39,063 nt of DNA from CBFFRJ01 sp965644225 (GCF_965644225.1 NZ_CBFFRJ010000042.1:1-39063); one strand, 5' to 3'. Numbered from the stretch's first letter, positions 23,931 to 33,450 are shown. Notes: a model not told the origin generated them from the sequence alone. Made by a program: numbers and translations.

Positions 23931-24572
23931 TTAAGTATTGCTATATTCATGAGGTGGATAGTTTAGCAGTGCTAAAAACTTATCGACCAGTATGGGTCTT
24001 ATTTTGTCCATATCCACCGCAGGCTGAAAATGATTCACCTGGGTCATTTCCATTCCGGCGTAGCCGCACGGGTTGATACGCAAGAACGGCGCGAGATCCA
24101 TAGCGATATTAAGCGCAAGGCCATGAAACGAGCAGCCCCGGCGGATACGTAAGCCCAGCGAACAGATTTTCTTGCCCTGTACATAGACACCTGGCGCGTC
24201 AGCGCGCGGGTAAGCCTCGATACCCACCTCTGCCAGGGTGTTGACGACAGTTTGCTCCAGCAGGGTAACCAGCTCGCGCACGCCAAGCTTGCGTCGCTTA
24301 AGGTTTATCATCACGTACATAACCTGCTGCCCTGGCCCGTGGTAGGTCACCTGACCACCGCGATCGCTTTGCACCACCGGAATAGCACCAGGTGCAAGTA
24401 CGTGTTCAGCTTTGCCTGCCTGCCCCTGGGTAAACACCGGGTCGTGTTCGACCAGCCAGATTTCATCCGGAGTGGTGTCGGTACGGGTATCGGTAAATTC
24501 ATGCATCGCCTGGGAAACAGGGGCGTAGGGTTGTAAACCCAGATTACGGATTAGGATTGTATCCTGAGACAA
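23931..24572 (-). CDS. lipB: Octanoyl-ACP:protein octanoyltransferase
   Basis: This enzyme transfers octanoate from ACP to lipoyl domains, the first step of lipoate biosynthesis. It has 213 residues. The family signature RGGQVTYHGPGQQVMY is at 71-86. The catalytic dyad K135 (QGKKICS) and C169 (INPCGY) is present. The start is TTG (24570-24572) with GGAG 8 bases upstream. The nearest upstream ATG is in another frame, and E. coli lipB has the same arrangement as I recall it. It follows ybeD with a hairpin in between. Confidence 0.96.
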   Translation of the reverse strand: MSQDTILIRNLGLQPYAPVSQAMHEFTDTRTDTTPDEIWLVEHDPVFTQGQAGKAEHVLAPGAIPVVQSDRGGQVTYHGPGQQVMYVMINLKRRKLGVRELVTLLEQTVVNTLAEVGIEAYPRADAPGVYVQGKKICSLGLRIRRGCSFHGLALNIAMDLAPFLRINPCGYAGMEMTQVNHFQPAVDMDKIRPILVDKFLALLNYPPHEYSNT

Positions 24573-24621
24573 AACAGCATCTCCGGGAGAAGAAAAGGTG
24601 AGGGGAGTATATCACAGAGAA

Positions 24622-24654
24622 AGGTGTTACCCAGGCCTAAGCCGGATAACACCT
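24622..24654 (-). terminator. Stem-loop between ybeD and lipB
   Basis: The outer stem AGGTGTTA / TAACACCT encloses an inner GGC-CTAA-GCC stem. On the minus strand it is followed by TTTCTCTG, so it is probably a partial terminator of ybeD. Confidence 0.55.
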
Positions 24655-24661
24655 CACGTCA

Positions 24662-24925
24662 TTACAGAACCATTCGAACGATTTCGATGTTGCCCAGTTC
24701 TTCGTACAGAATTTCGACCTGCTCAATATGCGTTGCATTGATGGTGATCGAGACCGAGTGGTAGTTGCCTTTGCTGCTCGGTTTTACATGCGGAGAGTAA
24801 TCACCGGGCGCATGGCGCTGTACCACTTCAACCACCAGATCAACCAGCTCTGGTTTCGCCAGTCCCATCACTTTGTAAGTAAAGGGAGTCGGGAATTCAA
24901 GCAGTTCTTTGAGATTGGTTTTCAT
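24662..24925 (-). CDS. ybeD: DUF493/UPF0250 protein YbeD
   Basis: This 87-residue ACT-like alpha/beta protein is the same length as E. coli YbeD. Conserved blocks are FPTPFTYKVMGLA, PSSKGNYHSVSITI and LGNIEIVRMVL. Its function is not established. The conserved placement beside lipB suggests a link to lipoate metabolism. The gene lies downstream of dacA, separated by a terminator. Confidence 0.93.
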   Translation of the reverse strand: MKTNLKELLEFPTPFTYKVMGLAKPELVDLVVEVVQRHAPGDYSPHVKPSSKGNYHSVSITINATHIEQVEILYEELGNIEIVRMVL

Positions 24926-24948
24926 GTCAGCTCCGGCGTAAAAATAAC

Positions 24949-24976
24949 AACTCCTGCCAGAGGGCAGGAGTTTTTT
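24949..24976. terminator. Terminator of dacA
   Basis: The stem AACTCCTGCC / GGCAGGAGTT has a T-run on the + strand and T-rich sequence after the stem on the minus strand, so it can stop dacA transcripts before ybeD. Confidence 0.82.
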
Positions 24977-25026
24977 AAGATGCTTAGTATATGGGGACGA
25001 AGATCACACTTTCAAGTGTCCAGTCT

Positions 25027-26238
25027 TTAACCAAACCAGTGGTGGAACATCAATTTAATGTAATCAATGATTTTGCCGAAGAAATTACCTTCTTCAATTT
25101 GCTGCAACACGACCAGTGGGCGTTGCTCGATGGTTTTACCGTCAAGCTGGAAGTTGATGGTGCCGACAACCTGGTTTTTTTGCAGCGGGGCATGCAACTC
25201 GCTGGTGGTCAGCACATAGCTGGCTTTCAGATCTTTCATGCGGCCGCGTGGGATTGTCAGGTAGACGTCTTTATCAACGCCTAAAGATGCGCGATCGCTG
25301 TCGCCAAACCAGGCGGGCTCAGAGGCGAACTCTTTACCTGCTTTGATTGGGCTGACGGTTTCGAAGAAGCGGAAGCCCCAGGTCAGCAGCTTTTTGCTCT
25401 CAGTCTCACGGCCTTTGAAGGTTCTGCCACCCATCACGGCAGAGATAAGACGCATCTGCCCTTCGGTCGCAGAGGCGACCAGGTTGTAGCCCGCTTTGTC
25501 GGTGTGACCGGTTTTAATACCGTCTACATTCAGGCTGTTGTCCCACAGCAGGCCGTTACGGTTGGTCTGACGAATACCATTGAAAGTGAACTCTTTCTCT
25601 TTATAGATGGTGTATTCGTTTGGCACATCGCGGATCAGTGCCTGACCAATTAACGCCATATCACGTGCGGAGCTGTACTGACCCTCGGCATCCAGGCCGT
25701 GTACGGTCTGGAAGTGGGAGTTTTTCAGACCCAGCGCGTTAACGTAGTTGTTCATCAGACCGACAAACGCATCCTGGCTGCCGGCAGCATAATCAGCCAT
25801 GGCCACACAGGCGTCGTTGCCCGACTGCAGGTTGATACCACGGATAAGCTGTGAAACCGGCACCTGCATGCCTGGTTTGAGGAACATCAGGGAAGAGCCA
25901 CGGAATACCGGGTTTCCGGTTGCCCATGCATCGTTACCGATGGTGACCAGATCGGTTTCTTTGAATTTACCCGCTTTCATTGCCTGACCGATGACGTAGC
26001 TGGTCATCATTTTGGTCAAACTTGCCGGATCGCGACGGGCATCGGCGTTTTGTTCAGCCAGCACCTTACCTGAGTTGTAATCAATAAGGATCCAGGACTC
26101 TGCGTCGATTTGAGGCGCGCCCGGGATCATAGTTTTAATATTCAGGTCATCGGCATGTGCGGCGCCGAGAGAGGCGGCGGCCAGTGCCGTGGTGAGCGCC
26201 AGGCGCTGTACGAATCGAGCGGAGAAAGTGGTCTTCAT
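25027..26238 (-). CDS. dacA: D-alanyl-D-alanine carboxypeptidase (PBP5)
   Basis: This periplasmic enzyme trims the terminal D-Ala of peptidoglycan pentapeptides and helps set cell shape. It has 403 residues and a signal peptide cleaved after AAHA (about residue 29). The active-site SxxK is S73-K76 (SLTK), followed by SGN (LQSGNDAC) and KTG (DGIKTGHTD). The C-terminal amphipathic anchor is GKIIDYIKLMFHHWFG. It lies just downstream of rlpA in the shape-gene cluster. Confidence 0.97.
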   Translation of the reverse strand: MKTTFSARFVQRLALTTALAAASLGAAHADDLNIKTMIPGAPQIDAESWILIDYNSGKVLAEQNADARRDPASLTKMMTSYVIGQAMKAGKFKETDLVTIGNDAWATGNPVFRGSSLMFLKPGMQVPVSQLIRGINLQSGNDACVAMADYAAGSQDAFVGLMNNYVNALGLKNSHFQTVHGLDAEGQYSSARDMALIGQALIRDVPNEYTIYKEKEFTFNGIRQTNRNGLLWDNSLNVDGIKTGHTDKAGYNLVASATEGQMRLISAVMGGRTFKGRETESKKLLTWGFRFFETVSPIKAGKEFASEPAWFGDSDRASLGVDKDVYLTIPRGRMKDLKASYVLTTSELHAPLQKNQVVGTINFQLDGKTIEQRPLVVLQQIEEGNFFGKIIDYIKLMFHHWFG

Positions 26239-26282
26239 GGTCTGAACAACGACATCCGTGATGGAGTTAAAAAAAGTGCCCT

Positions 26283-26291
26283 ACTATAGCA
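26283..26291 (-). promoter_or_regulatory. Predicted extended -10 promoter of dacA
   Basis: On the minus strand, TGCTATAGT carries both the TATAGT -10 and the TG of an extended -10, 45 bp before the dacA ATG. No good -35 is seen. This is in keeping with an activator- or stress-sigma-influenced promoter. Confidence 0.5.
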
Positions 26292-26375
26292 AAAGCTATC
26301 CAGGCAGGCATCCGACTTTGCGCATGATTTGTTAATGCGCTTTACGTAAGCTTACAAAGCCAGATGCCAGGTCCT

Positions 26376-27545
26376 TTACTGCGCGCCCGTTACAAACGAC
26401 TGTAACTGCGCCTCATTTTGCAGGAGTTGCTGTAGTCGGATGGCGTCGGCTTTATTGCTTAACGGCCCGAGCTGAATACGCCACACCGCGCCGTTTTGCA
26501 CCACGCGTCCAGGCACGGCAAACTGTTGAGCAAGACGTTGTTGATACTGCTGCGCCCTTGTCTGATCGCTGACCGCGCCCACCTGAACCATATAGCTGCC
26601 ACTGGCGGCCGCAACCGGCGCGGCGCTGGCGACAGCGCCCTGGGTAGAGCCTGGTGCCGTCACGGGGGCCGGACGGCTCACGGGAGCGACAGCAGTGGGT
26701 TGCAGAGTGCTTGCCGGCGCTTCAGTGCCTTCAAGTACGCCGGACGCTAAAGGAGCCGGAGCGCCGAGAAAACCACCGCTGCCAGCATTATTATTTGCTG
26801 GGACTGCTGCCGGGGCGGCATCGGATGCGCCAGCAGATTCAATAATCGGTTGGGCGCCTGTTTGCGCGCTGTCATCAATTGTCCTGACCGCTGCCTGAGG
26901 CTGAGCTGGCTGGGCAGGAGATGAGGCGCTACCCATGCCGCTATTGAGATCCGGGCGAGCCGGTAGGGCGTAGGTCTGTTTGGCGATCGTGGTACAGGTG
27001 GTGCCAGGCCCTGACATACTGCCGTCCTGGGCCACAATGATCGGGTCAATCCGCACTTTGGTATTATTGGATGTGTTCAGGCGATCGGCCACGCTACGTG
27101 ACAGGGAGATAACACGGTCATTGCCGTACGGACCACGATCGTTAATGCGCACAACCAGCATGCGGCCATTCGCCAGGTTGGTAATCCGCGCATAGCTCGG
27201 GATCGGCAGCGTCGGGTGCGCGGCGGTGAGCTGCGTCGGATCGAATGCTTCACCGCTGGCGGTTAAATTACTGCCTGGTTCAGCATCATAAATCGCTGCA
27301 AAACCCGCCTGACTAAATGACGCCGGATCCTGGACAATTTTATAGCGCTTGCCGTCACGCTCATAATCCTGGTTTACGGAGGGGTTAAGCGTTTCGAAAC
27401 GAGGTTCGGCGCCGGTGATTTCAACAACCGGGCCATTACAAACCGCAGGCTGCGGCGCAACGATCGTCTGTTGTTGTCCATCATCGTTAGAACATGCTGA
27501 CAGTAATCCTGCCGCGATACAGACTCCAAGGCAAAGCTTCCGCAT
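26376..27545 (-). CDS. rlpA: Septal-ring lipoprotein RlpA (DPBB + SPOR)
   Basis: This 389-residue lipoprotein has a lipobox LLSAC (C18). A double-psi beta-barrel domain (about 80-175) carries TASGEAFDP and VRINDRGPYG, the Glu and Asp of the active RlpA lytic transglycosylases. A long Ala/Pro/Gln-rich linker precedes a C-terminal SPOR domain (about 315-389, SYMVQVGAVSDQTRAQ) that binds denuded septal glycan. It is somewhat longer than E. coli RlpA (362) because of the linker. It is 10 bp downstream of mrdB and in the same operon. Confidence 0.95.
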   Translation of the reverse strand: MRKLCLGVCIAAGLLSACSNDDGQQQTIVAPQPAVCNGPVVEITGAEPRFETLNPSVNQDYERDGKRYKIVQDPASFSQAGFAAIYDAEPGSNLTASGEAFDPTQLTAAHPTLPIPSYARITNLANGRMLVVRINDRGPYGNDRVISLSRSVADRLNTSNNTKVRIDPIIVAQDGSMSGPGTTCTTIAKQTYALPARPDLNSGMGSASSPAQPAQPQAAVRTIDDSAQTGAQPIIESAGASDAAPAAVPANNNAGSGGFLGAPAPLASGVLEGTEAPASTLQPTAVAPVSRPAPVTAPGSTQGAVASAAPVAAASGSYMVQVGAVSDQTRAQQYQQRLAQQFAVPGRVVQNGAVWRIQLGPLSNKADAIRLQQLLQNEAQLQSFVTGAQ

Positions 27546-27555
27546 TGCGCACCTC

Positions 27556-28668
27556 TTATACGCTTTTTGACAACATTTTTCTGTGGGTATGGATAGACAT
27601 CACAATCCCAAACCCGGCCATCAGTACTATCAGGGCTGACCCCCCGTAACTTACCAGCGGCAACGGTACGCCCACCACCGGCAAGATGCCACTCACCATA
27701 CCAATATTTACGAAGACATAAACGAATAAAATCAACATTAATCCTCCGGCCATGACCCGGCCAAAGGTTGTTTGTGCGCGGGCGGCTATCCACAGACCGC
27801 GCATGATCAGCAATACATACAGCGCAAGAAGGATCAGAATGCCAACCAGCCCCAGCTCTTCAGCCAGCACGGCAAAAATAAAGTCAGTGTGGCGCTCTGG
27901 TAAAAATTCCAACTGTGACTGCGTTCCGTGCAGCCAGCCTTTGCCACTCAGGCCGCCCGAGCCAATGGCAATTTTTGACTGAATGATATGGTAACCTGCG
28001 CCCAGTGGATCGGTTTCCGGATCGAGCAGCATCATCACGCGCTGGCGTTGATAATCGTGCATCAGGAAGAACCACAGAATCGGAATAAAGGCCGCGATCA
28101 GGACCACGGCAACCCCGATAAGACGCCAGCTCAGGCCGGATAAAAAGAGCACAAACAGACCGGAAAGGGCGACAAGAATAGAGGTGCCGAGATCCGGCTG
28201 CGCGGCGACCAGCAACGTCGGCATAAAGATTAATACCAGAGCGATGGCGGTGTTTTTCAACGACGGCGGGCAGACATCGCGGTTAATAAAGCGGGCAACC
28301 ATTAATGGCACGGCAATCTTGGCGATTTCTGAGGGCTGGAAACGGACAATACCCAAATCCAGCCAGCGCTGTGCCCCTTTAGAGATAGCGCCGAAGGCGT
28401 CAACGGCGACCAGCAAAATAACGCAGACGACATATAAATAGGGCGCCCAACCTTCATAAACGCGCGGCGGAACCTGCGCCAGCACCACCATGGCTATCAG
28501 ACCCATGGCAATCTGGCCGACTTTACGCTCGGTCATGCCGATGTCCTGCCCACTCGCGCTCCAGATAACGATCGCGCTGTAGAACAGCAGGGCAAGGATG
28601 ATCAGCAAAAACGCCGGATCGATGTGGATTTTATCCCAGAACGATTTCTTGTTCGGATTATCCGTCAT
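27556..28668 (-). CDS. mrdB: Peptidoglycan glycosyltransferase RodA
   Basis: This SEDS-family polytopic membrane protein of 370 residues has about ten membrane segments. It polymerises lipid II in the elongasome together with PBP2. Visible signatures are QPDLGTS (about 158-164), the loop with GSGGLSGKGWLHGTQSQLEFLPERHTDF (given in part) and the C-terminal VSYGGSA. It starts 2 bp after the stop of mrdA, so its partner is made from the same message. Confidence 0.97.
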   Translation of the reverse strand: MTDNPNKKSFWDKIHIDPAFLLIILALLFYSAIVIWSASGQDIGMTERKVGQIAMGLIAMVVLAQVPPRVYEGWAPYLYVVCVILLVAVDAFGAISKGAQRWLDLGIVRFQPSEIAKIAVPLMVARFINRDVCPPSLKNTAIALVLIFMPTLLVAAQPDLGTSILVALSGLFVLFLSGLSWRLIGVAVVLIAAFIPILWFFLMHDYQRQRVMMLLDPETDPLGAGYHIIQSKIAIGSGGLSGKGWLHGTQSQLEFLPERHTDFIFAVLAEELGLVGILILLALYVLLIMRGLWIAARAQTTFGRVMAGGLMLILFVYVFVNIGMVSGILPVVGVPLPLVSYGGSALIVLMAGFGIVMSIHTHRKMLSKSV

Positions 28669-28670
28669 GA

Positions 28671-30572
28671 TTATTGGTCCTCTGCGGCAACCGATGCCGG
28701 GTTTTCAGCCGGTAAGTCGGTATTGTTATCGCCAAGCATAATGTGGTCGAGGATCTGGCGCATGATTGTGCCGACTGCCGGGCCAGCCCCTCCGTTTTCC
28801 AGGATCATTGCCACGGCCACCTGAGGATGGTCGTACGGGGCAAAGGCCGTCATTAACTTGTGGTCACGTAAACGTTCAGCAATACGGTGCGCGTTATAGG
28901 TTTCATTGGCTTTCAGGCCAAATACCTGCGCTGTTCCTGATTTCGCGGCGATTTTATAGGGCGCGCTCGCGAAGTACTTATGGCCCGTACCGTTAGCGCG
29001 GTTTGCTACGCCGTACATCCCGTCTTTGGCGATTTCCCAGAAGCCGGAATGGATGTCGCCGACCGGCTTCTGTTCTTCCTGTTTCCAGGGAATTTGTTTA
29101 CCGTCCTGCAATGTACTCATTAACAGATGTGGCACTTTGACGATACCGTCGTTAATCAGAATCATCATCGCTTTGTTCATCTGAACCGGGGTGGCTGTCC
29201 AGTAACCCTGACCAATGCCCACCGGAATGGTATCACCCTGATACCAGGGTTTTTTGAAGCGTTTGAGCTTCCATTCACGGGTTGGCATATTGCCTGAACG
29301 CTCTTCCGCAAGGTCGATACCGGTGTACTCACCGTAGCCAAACTTGCTCAGCCACTCGGACATGCGGTCGATCCCCATGTCATAGGCTATCTGATAGAAG
29401 AAGGTATCCGCAGACTCTTCCAGCGACTTGGTTATGTTCAGGCGGCCATGCCCCCATTTTTTCCAGTCACGGTAGCGCTTTTCTGAGCCTGGCAACTGCC
29501 ACCAGCCGGGGTCAAACAGGGTGGTGTTGCGCGTAATCACCCCTGAACTGAGCGCTGAGACCGCAACATAAGGTTTGACCGTCGAGGCAGGAGGATAGAC
29601 GCCTTGCGTTGCGCGGTTGACCAGCGGCGTGTTCGGATCATTCAGCAGTGAAGAATAGTCTTTGCTCGAAATACCATCAACGAACAGGTTGGGGTCATAG
29701 CTTGGGGTCGAGACCAGGGCCAGAATCGCGCCCGTTCGCGGGTCGGTTACTACAACTGCTGCACGACTGCCCTGGAGCAGGGTTTCAATATATTGCTGCA
29801 ATTTAAGGTCAATCGTCAGCCAGATATCATTACCCGCCTGGGGCGGGACCTCTTTAAGCTGGCGGATCACGCGGCCACGGTTGTTGACTTCAACTTCTTC
29901 GTAGCCGGTCTGACCGTGGAGTACCTCTTCGTAATAGCGCTCGATGCCCAGCTTGCCGATGTCATGGGTCGCCGCATAGTTAGCCAGTTTCCCGTCTTTA
30001 TCCAGCCGTTCCACGTCTTTGTCGTTGAACTTGGAAACGTAGCCGATAACGTGAGTCAGCGCCGAGCCATAAGGGTAGAAGCGGCGTTTGTAGCCTTTCA
30101 CTTCAACGCCGGGGAAGCGATACTGGTTCACCGCAAAACGGGCGACCTGTACTTCGCTTAAATTGGCCTTAACCGGAATAGAAGTAAAACGGTGAGAGCG
30201 TGAACGCTCTTTTTTAAAGTTGGCAATGTCATCGTCCGTCAAGTCCACTACATCGCGCAGCGCATTAAGCGTTTGCTCAACGTTGTCCACTTTCTCGGGC
30301 ATCATCTCAATCTGATAGATGGTGCGGTTAAGTGCCAGAGGCGTACCATTACGATCATAAATAATGCCGCGGCTGGGCGGGATCGGCACCAGCTTAATGC
30401 GGTTTTCGTTGGATCGTGTTTGATAGTCGGCGTAACGGACGATTTGCAGATTATAGAGGTTAGCGATCAGCACGCCGGTAAGCAGCAAAATCCCCGTAAA
30501 AGCGACCAGCGCCCGGCGCACAAACAGCGCAGACTCAGCCGAATAGTCGCGAAAAGAATTCTGTAATTTCAT
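28671..30572 (-). CDS. mrdA: Peptidoglycan DD-transpeptidase PBP2
   Basis: This class B penicillin-binding protein of 633 residues has one N-terminal membrane anchor (about 20-42), a pedestal domain from ENRIKLVPIPPSRGIIYDRNG, and a transpeptidase domain. The nucleophile is S330 (PPASTVKPY), with SAD in EESADTFFYQ and KSG in AAKSGTAQVFG. It cross-links lateral-wall peptidoglycan in the Rod complex with RodA. It follows rlmH by 26 bp within the rsfS-rlmH-mrdA-mrdB-rlpA run. Confidence 0.97.
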   Translation of the reverse strand: MKLQNSFRDYSAESALFVRRALVAFTGILLLTGVLIANLYNLQIVRYADYQTRSNENRIKLVPIPPSRGIIYDRNGTPLALNRTIYQIEMMPEKVDNVEQTLNALRDVVDLTDDDIANFKKERSRSHRFTSIPVKANLSEVQVARFAVNQYRFPGVEVKGYKRRFYPYGSALTHVIGYVSKFNDKDVERLDKDGKLANYAATHDIGKLGIERYYEEVLHGQTGYEEVEVNNRGRVIRQLKEVPPQAGNDIWLTIDLKLQQYIETLLQGSRAAVVVTDPRTGAILALVSTPSYDPNLFVDGISSKDYSSLLNDPNTPLVNRATQGVYPPASTVKPYVAVSALSSGVITRNTTLFDPGWWQLPGSEKRYRDWKKWGHGRLNITKSLEESADTFFYQIAYDMGIDRMSEWLSKFGYGEYTGIDLAEERSGNMPTREWKLKRFKKPWYQGDTIPVGIGQGYWTATPVQMNKAMMILINDGIVKVPHLLMSTLQDGKQIPWKQEEQKPVGDIHSGFWEIAKDGMYGVANRANGTGHKYFASAPYKIAAKSGTAQVFGLKANETYNAHRIAERLRDHKLMTAFAPYDHPQVAVAMILENGGAGPAVGTIMRQILDHIMLGDNNTDLPAENPASVAAEDQ

Positions 30573-30598
30573 CCGCTGCTTAGTTTACCTGGGTCGAA

Positions 30599-31066
30599 TT
30601 ACTCACGATGATAAGGATGGTTGGTCGTGATACTCCACGCGCGATAGAGGCTTTCGGCAACCAGCACGCGCACCAGCGGGTGAGGAAGCGTTAACGCAGA
30701 GAGTGACCAGCTTTGTTCTGCCGCGGCTTTACAGGCCGGAGATAACCCTTCAGGGCCGCCAATCAGCAGGCTGACGTCACGTCCATCCTGCTTCCAGCGC
30801 TCCAGTTCGTTCGCCAGCTGCGGCGTATCCCAGGGCTTGCCTGGGATATCAAGGGTGACAATACGGTTTTTGCCTGCCGCAGCAAGCATTAACTCACCCT
30901 CTTTATCGAGAATACGTTTAATATCTGCGTTTTTTCCGCGTTTCCCGGCGGGGATCTCCACCAGTTCAAACGGCATATCTTTCGGAAAACGACGCAGATA
31001 CTCAGTAAAACCCGTCTGTACCCAGTCCGGCATTTTGGTGCCGACGGCGACCAGTTGCAGCTTCAC
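30599..31066 (-). CDS. rlmH: 23S rRNA pseudouridine-1915 N3-methyltransferase
   Basis: This SPOUT-fold methyltransferase of 155 residues has the trefoil-knot SAM site in LLIGGPEGLSPACK and HPLVRVLVAESLYRAWSI. It methylates m3-pseudouridine 1915 of assembled 70S ribosomes. The start is GTG (31064-31066); the nearby ATG is out of frame. It follows the rsfS stop by 3 bases, so it is coupled to another ribosome factor. Confidence 0.96.
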   Translation of the reverse strand: MKLQLVAVGTKMPDWVQTGFTEYLRRFPKDMPFELVEIPAGKRGKNADIKRILDKEGELMLAAAGKNRIVTLDIPGKPWDTPQLANELERWKQDGRDVSLLIGGPEGLSPACKAAAEQSWSLSALTLPHPLVRVLVAESLYRAWSITTNHPYHRE

Positions 31067-31069
31067 CCA

Positions 31070-31387
31070 TCAACCCCAGAGTTTTTCCAGCTCGTACAGA
31101 CCACGGCTTTCGGCCTGCATCACATGGACCATGACATCACCCAGGTCTACAACGATCCAGTCGGCTGCATTTTCGCCTTCCACGCCAAACGGCAGCAGGC
31201 CAGCAGCGAGGGATTCCTGTACCACATGATCGGCAATAGACATAACGTGGCGGGTTGAAGTGCCCGTACAGATGATCATACAGTCGGTGATACTGGATTT
31301 ACCCTGAACGTCGATCGCGACGATGTCCTGACCTTTCAGGTCATCAATTTTGTCGATAACAAAATCCTGGAGTGCTTTACCCTGCAA
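31070..31387 (-). CDS. rsfS: Ribosomal silencing factor RsfS
   Basis: This 105-residue RsfS/Iojap-family protein binds ribosomal protein uL14 and blocks subunit joining in starvation. Conserved blocks are DVQGKSSITDCMIICTG, GEN-ADWIVVDLGDVMVHVM and LYELEKLW. A longer frame exists upstream, but the TTG at 31385-31387 has AGGGGG upstream and gives exactly the E. coli protein (MQGKALQDFV). It is first in the rsfS-rlmH-mrdA-mrdB-rlpA series. Confidence 0.95.
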   Translation of the reverse strand: MQGKALQDFVIDKIDDLKGQDIVAIDVQGKSSITDCMIICTGTSTRHVMSIADHVVQESLAAGLLPFGVEGENAADWIVVDLGDVMVHVMQAESRGLYELEKLWG

Positions 31388-31648
31388 GTGTTCCCCCTGG
31401 GAGAATAAGAAGTATGGTGTTAATAAATGGCCTGGCATTATACCTGAACTACAGCCATTTTCGGGACAAAAGTCCGCCTCAGGTTTTAAAAAGTGGGCTA
31501 TCATCCCACCCCCGACGAGAGATTGCATCGCCATTTTTGTAAAACAATTTCTGCATGGCTGTAGCTGGCGGTGCGGAGGATAACAGCCTGTCGGTGGGTG
31601 TCAATGACCAGCTCGCCCTGAGCGGCACTGCGGGCGAGAAAAAAAGCG

Positions 31649-32260
31649 CTATTCGTCTTTTTGCCACACCGCGCGACTGTTTAACACCCGCAACGTCGCA
31701 AAGTCATCATGAATATCAATCGCGCTCCAGGCGCCCTGGTCGACACGAAAATGCCACAGGGAGGAGGCAGGCATTTTTAGTAGCCTGGCAATCAGTAAGC
31801 TGAGCACACCCTGATGGCTGACGATAAGGACGTTTTTTGCCGCCGCCCAGGTGGGGAGCTCGGCCATAAATTGTTCTACCCGCGACGAAAAGGCCTGGAA
31901 CCCCTCGCCATTTGTTGGCACGGCGTTCTGCCAGTCGCTACACCAGGCCGCATAGCTTTCGGGATCTTCGCGAGTGAGATCGCGATGGTGGCGCATTTCC
32001 CAGTCGCCAAAATACATTTCGTTGAGGAGCGGCGTGGTGTGGGTGGAAATTTCCCGTTCATTCATCGCCAGACGTGCGGTATGTTGAGCGCGTTCCAGTT
32101 CGCTACACAGCAGCTGGTCGAACGGAACATCACGCAATAAATGATAAAGAGTGTGTGCCTGAGAAATCCCTTTTTCTGTCAATGGCGTGGGCGAATGGCC
32201 GCTGTAAAGGCCGGCGACATTTGCGTCAGTTTCCCCATGACGAATAAGCCAGAGTCGCAT
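31649..32260 (-). CDS. cobC: Alpha-ribazole phosphatase
   Basis: This histidine phosphatase-fold enzyme of 203 residues has the phosphohistidine motif LIRHGETDANVAGLYSG at 5-21 and the second histidine in LIVSHQGVLSLL. It removes the 5'-phosphate of alpha-ribazole-5'-P or adenosylcobalamin-5'-P in the last part of cobamide assembly. It is divergent from cobD across 98 bp, as expected for a nucleotide-loop gene pair. No cobalamin riboswitch is evident in that gap. Confidence 0.93.
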   Translation of the reverse strand: MRLWLIRHGETDANVAGLYSGHSPTPLTEKGISQAHTLYHLLRDVPFDQLLCSELERAQHTARLAMNEREISTHTTPLLNEMYFGDWEMRHHRDLTREDPESYAAWCSDWQNAVPTNGEGFQAFSSRVEQFMAELPTWAAAKNVLIVSHQGVLSLLIARLLKMPASSLWHFRVDQGAWSAIDIHDDFATLRVLNSRAVWQKDE

Positions 32261-32358
32261 TTTTTACTCCCGTGCTGATTTCTGCGCAAAGTTTATCATT
32301 GTCCCCGCAATGACGAGTCCTTTTTCGTTTAAGATAGCCTCTTTTACCGGAGCGGAAG

Positions 32359-33450
32359 ATGGCTTTATTTCACAGCGCGCACGGCGGCAACATTCGGGAA
32401 GCGGCCTCTGTATTGGGTATTTCAGCGGACTGTTTGCTGGATTTCAGTGCGAACATTAACCCGGCAGGCATGCCGCACTCGTTAAAGCGCGCGCTGCAGG
32501 ATAACCTTAATGTTGCAGAACGTTACCCCGATCCTGAGTATCAACAGCTGCACCAGCGGCTTGCGGCACATCACCAGGTCCCTGCCGCCTGGATACTGGC
32601 GGGCAACGGTGAAACCGAGTCGATTTTTTCGCTGGTTAACGGACTATCGCCCCGGCGGGCAATGCTCATCACCCCTGGGTTTGCGGAGTACCGGCGCGCG
32701 TTGCAACTGGCAGGCTGCGACATTGTCGATTATGCCCTGTGTGAAGAAGACGGCTGGCAGCTCACCGACGCCATTCTGGACGCCCTGACTGGCGGCATCG
32801 ACTGTCTGTTTCTTTGCACGCCAAATAATCCCACCGGGCTTCTGCCTGATGATGAACTACTGCATAACATCGCCGCCCGCTGCCGGCAACTGGGTATCAG
32901 ACTGGTGCTGGATGAAGCGTTTATGGATTTTCTTTGCGATCGCGAAGGATTTATTCCGCACCTTGCGGATAACCCCCATATCTGGGTGCTGCGTTCCCTT
33001 ACCAAATTTTATGCCATTCCAGGTCTGCGTCTTGGTTACCTGCTGAGTAGCGATGTACAAAATGTGGCCCATATGCGCGAACGGCAAATGCCGTGGTCAA
33101 TCAACGCGTTTGCCGCGCTGGCGGGTGAGGTGGTGCTACAGGACAGCGAGTACCAGCAGGCGAGCTGGCAGTGGCTAAACGCCGAGCGTCCGCGTCTGTA
33201 TCAGGCGCTGAAAAACCTGCCGGGGATTTTCGTCTGGCCGGGCGTGGCAAACTATCTGTTTCTGCGCTGTGATATTGCCGGGCTGGATTTGCAACAGGCA
33301 TTACTGGAAAAACACATTCTTATTCGCAGCTGTGCGAATTATCCGGGGCTTGATGGCCGGTACTATCGGGTTGCGGTGCGTAGCGCTCAGGAGAATGATC
33401 TGTTGACTGGCGCGCTACAGCGGGTGCTCAGCAATACAAGCGCTGTTTAA
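32359..33450 (+). CDS. cobD: L-threonine-O-3-phosphate decarboxylase
   Basis: This PLP enzyme makes (R)-1-amino-2-propanol O-2-phosphate, the linker between corrin ring and nucleotide loop. It has 363 residues, like Salmonella CobD. The Schiff-base lysine is K216 in SLTKFYAIPGLRLGY, and TPNNPTGLLP and LDEAFMDF are the PLP and dimer motifs. It has GGAG before the ATG. E. coli K-12 lacks this gene. Its last 23 bp overlap the 3' end of nadD on the other strand. Confidence 0.95.
   Translation: MALFHSAHGGNIREAASVLGISADCLLDFSANINPAGMPHSLKRALQDNLNVAERYPDPEYQQLHQRLAAHHQVPAAWILAGNGETESIFSLVNGLSPRRAMLITPGFAEYRRALQLAGCDIVDYALCEEDGWQLTDAILDALTGGIDCLFLCTPNNPTGLLPDDELLHNIAARCRQLGIRLVLDEAFMDFLCDREGFIPHLADNPHIWVLRSLTKFYAIPGLRLGYLLSSDVQNVAHMRERQMPWSINAFAALAGEVVLQDSEYQQASWQWLNAERPRLYQALKNLPGIFVWPGVANYLFLRCDIAGLDLQQALLEKHILIRSCANYPGLDGRYYRVAVRSAQENDLLTGALQRVLSNTSAV

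Noticed and set aside
32261..32358. Cobalamin riboswitch between cobC and cobD
   Set aside because: 98 bp is too short for a full B12 aptamer, and no B12-box-like sequence was seen.
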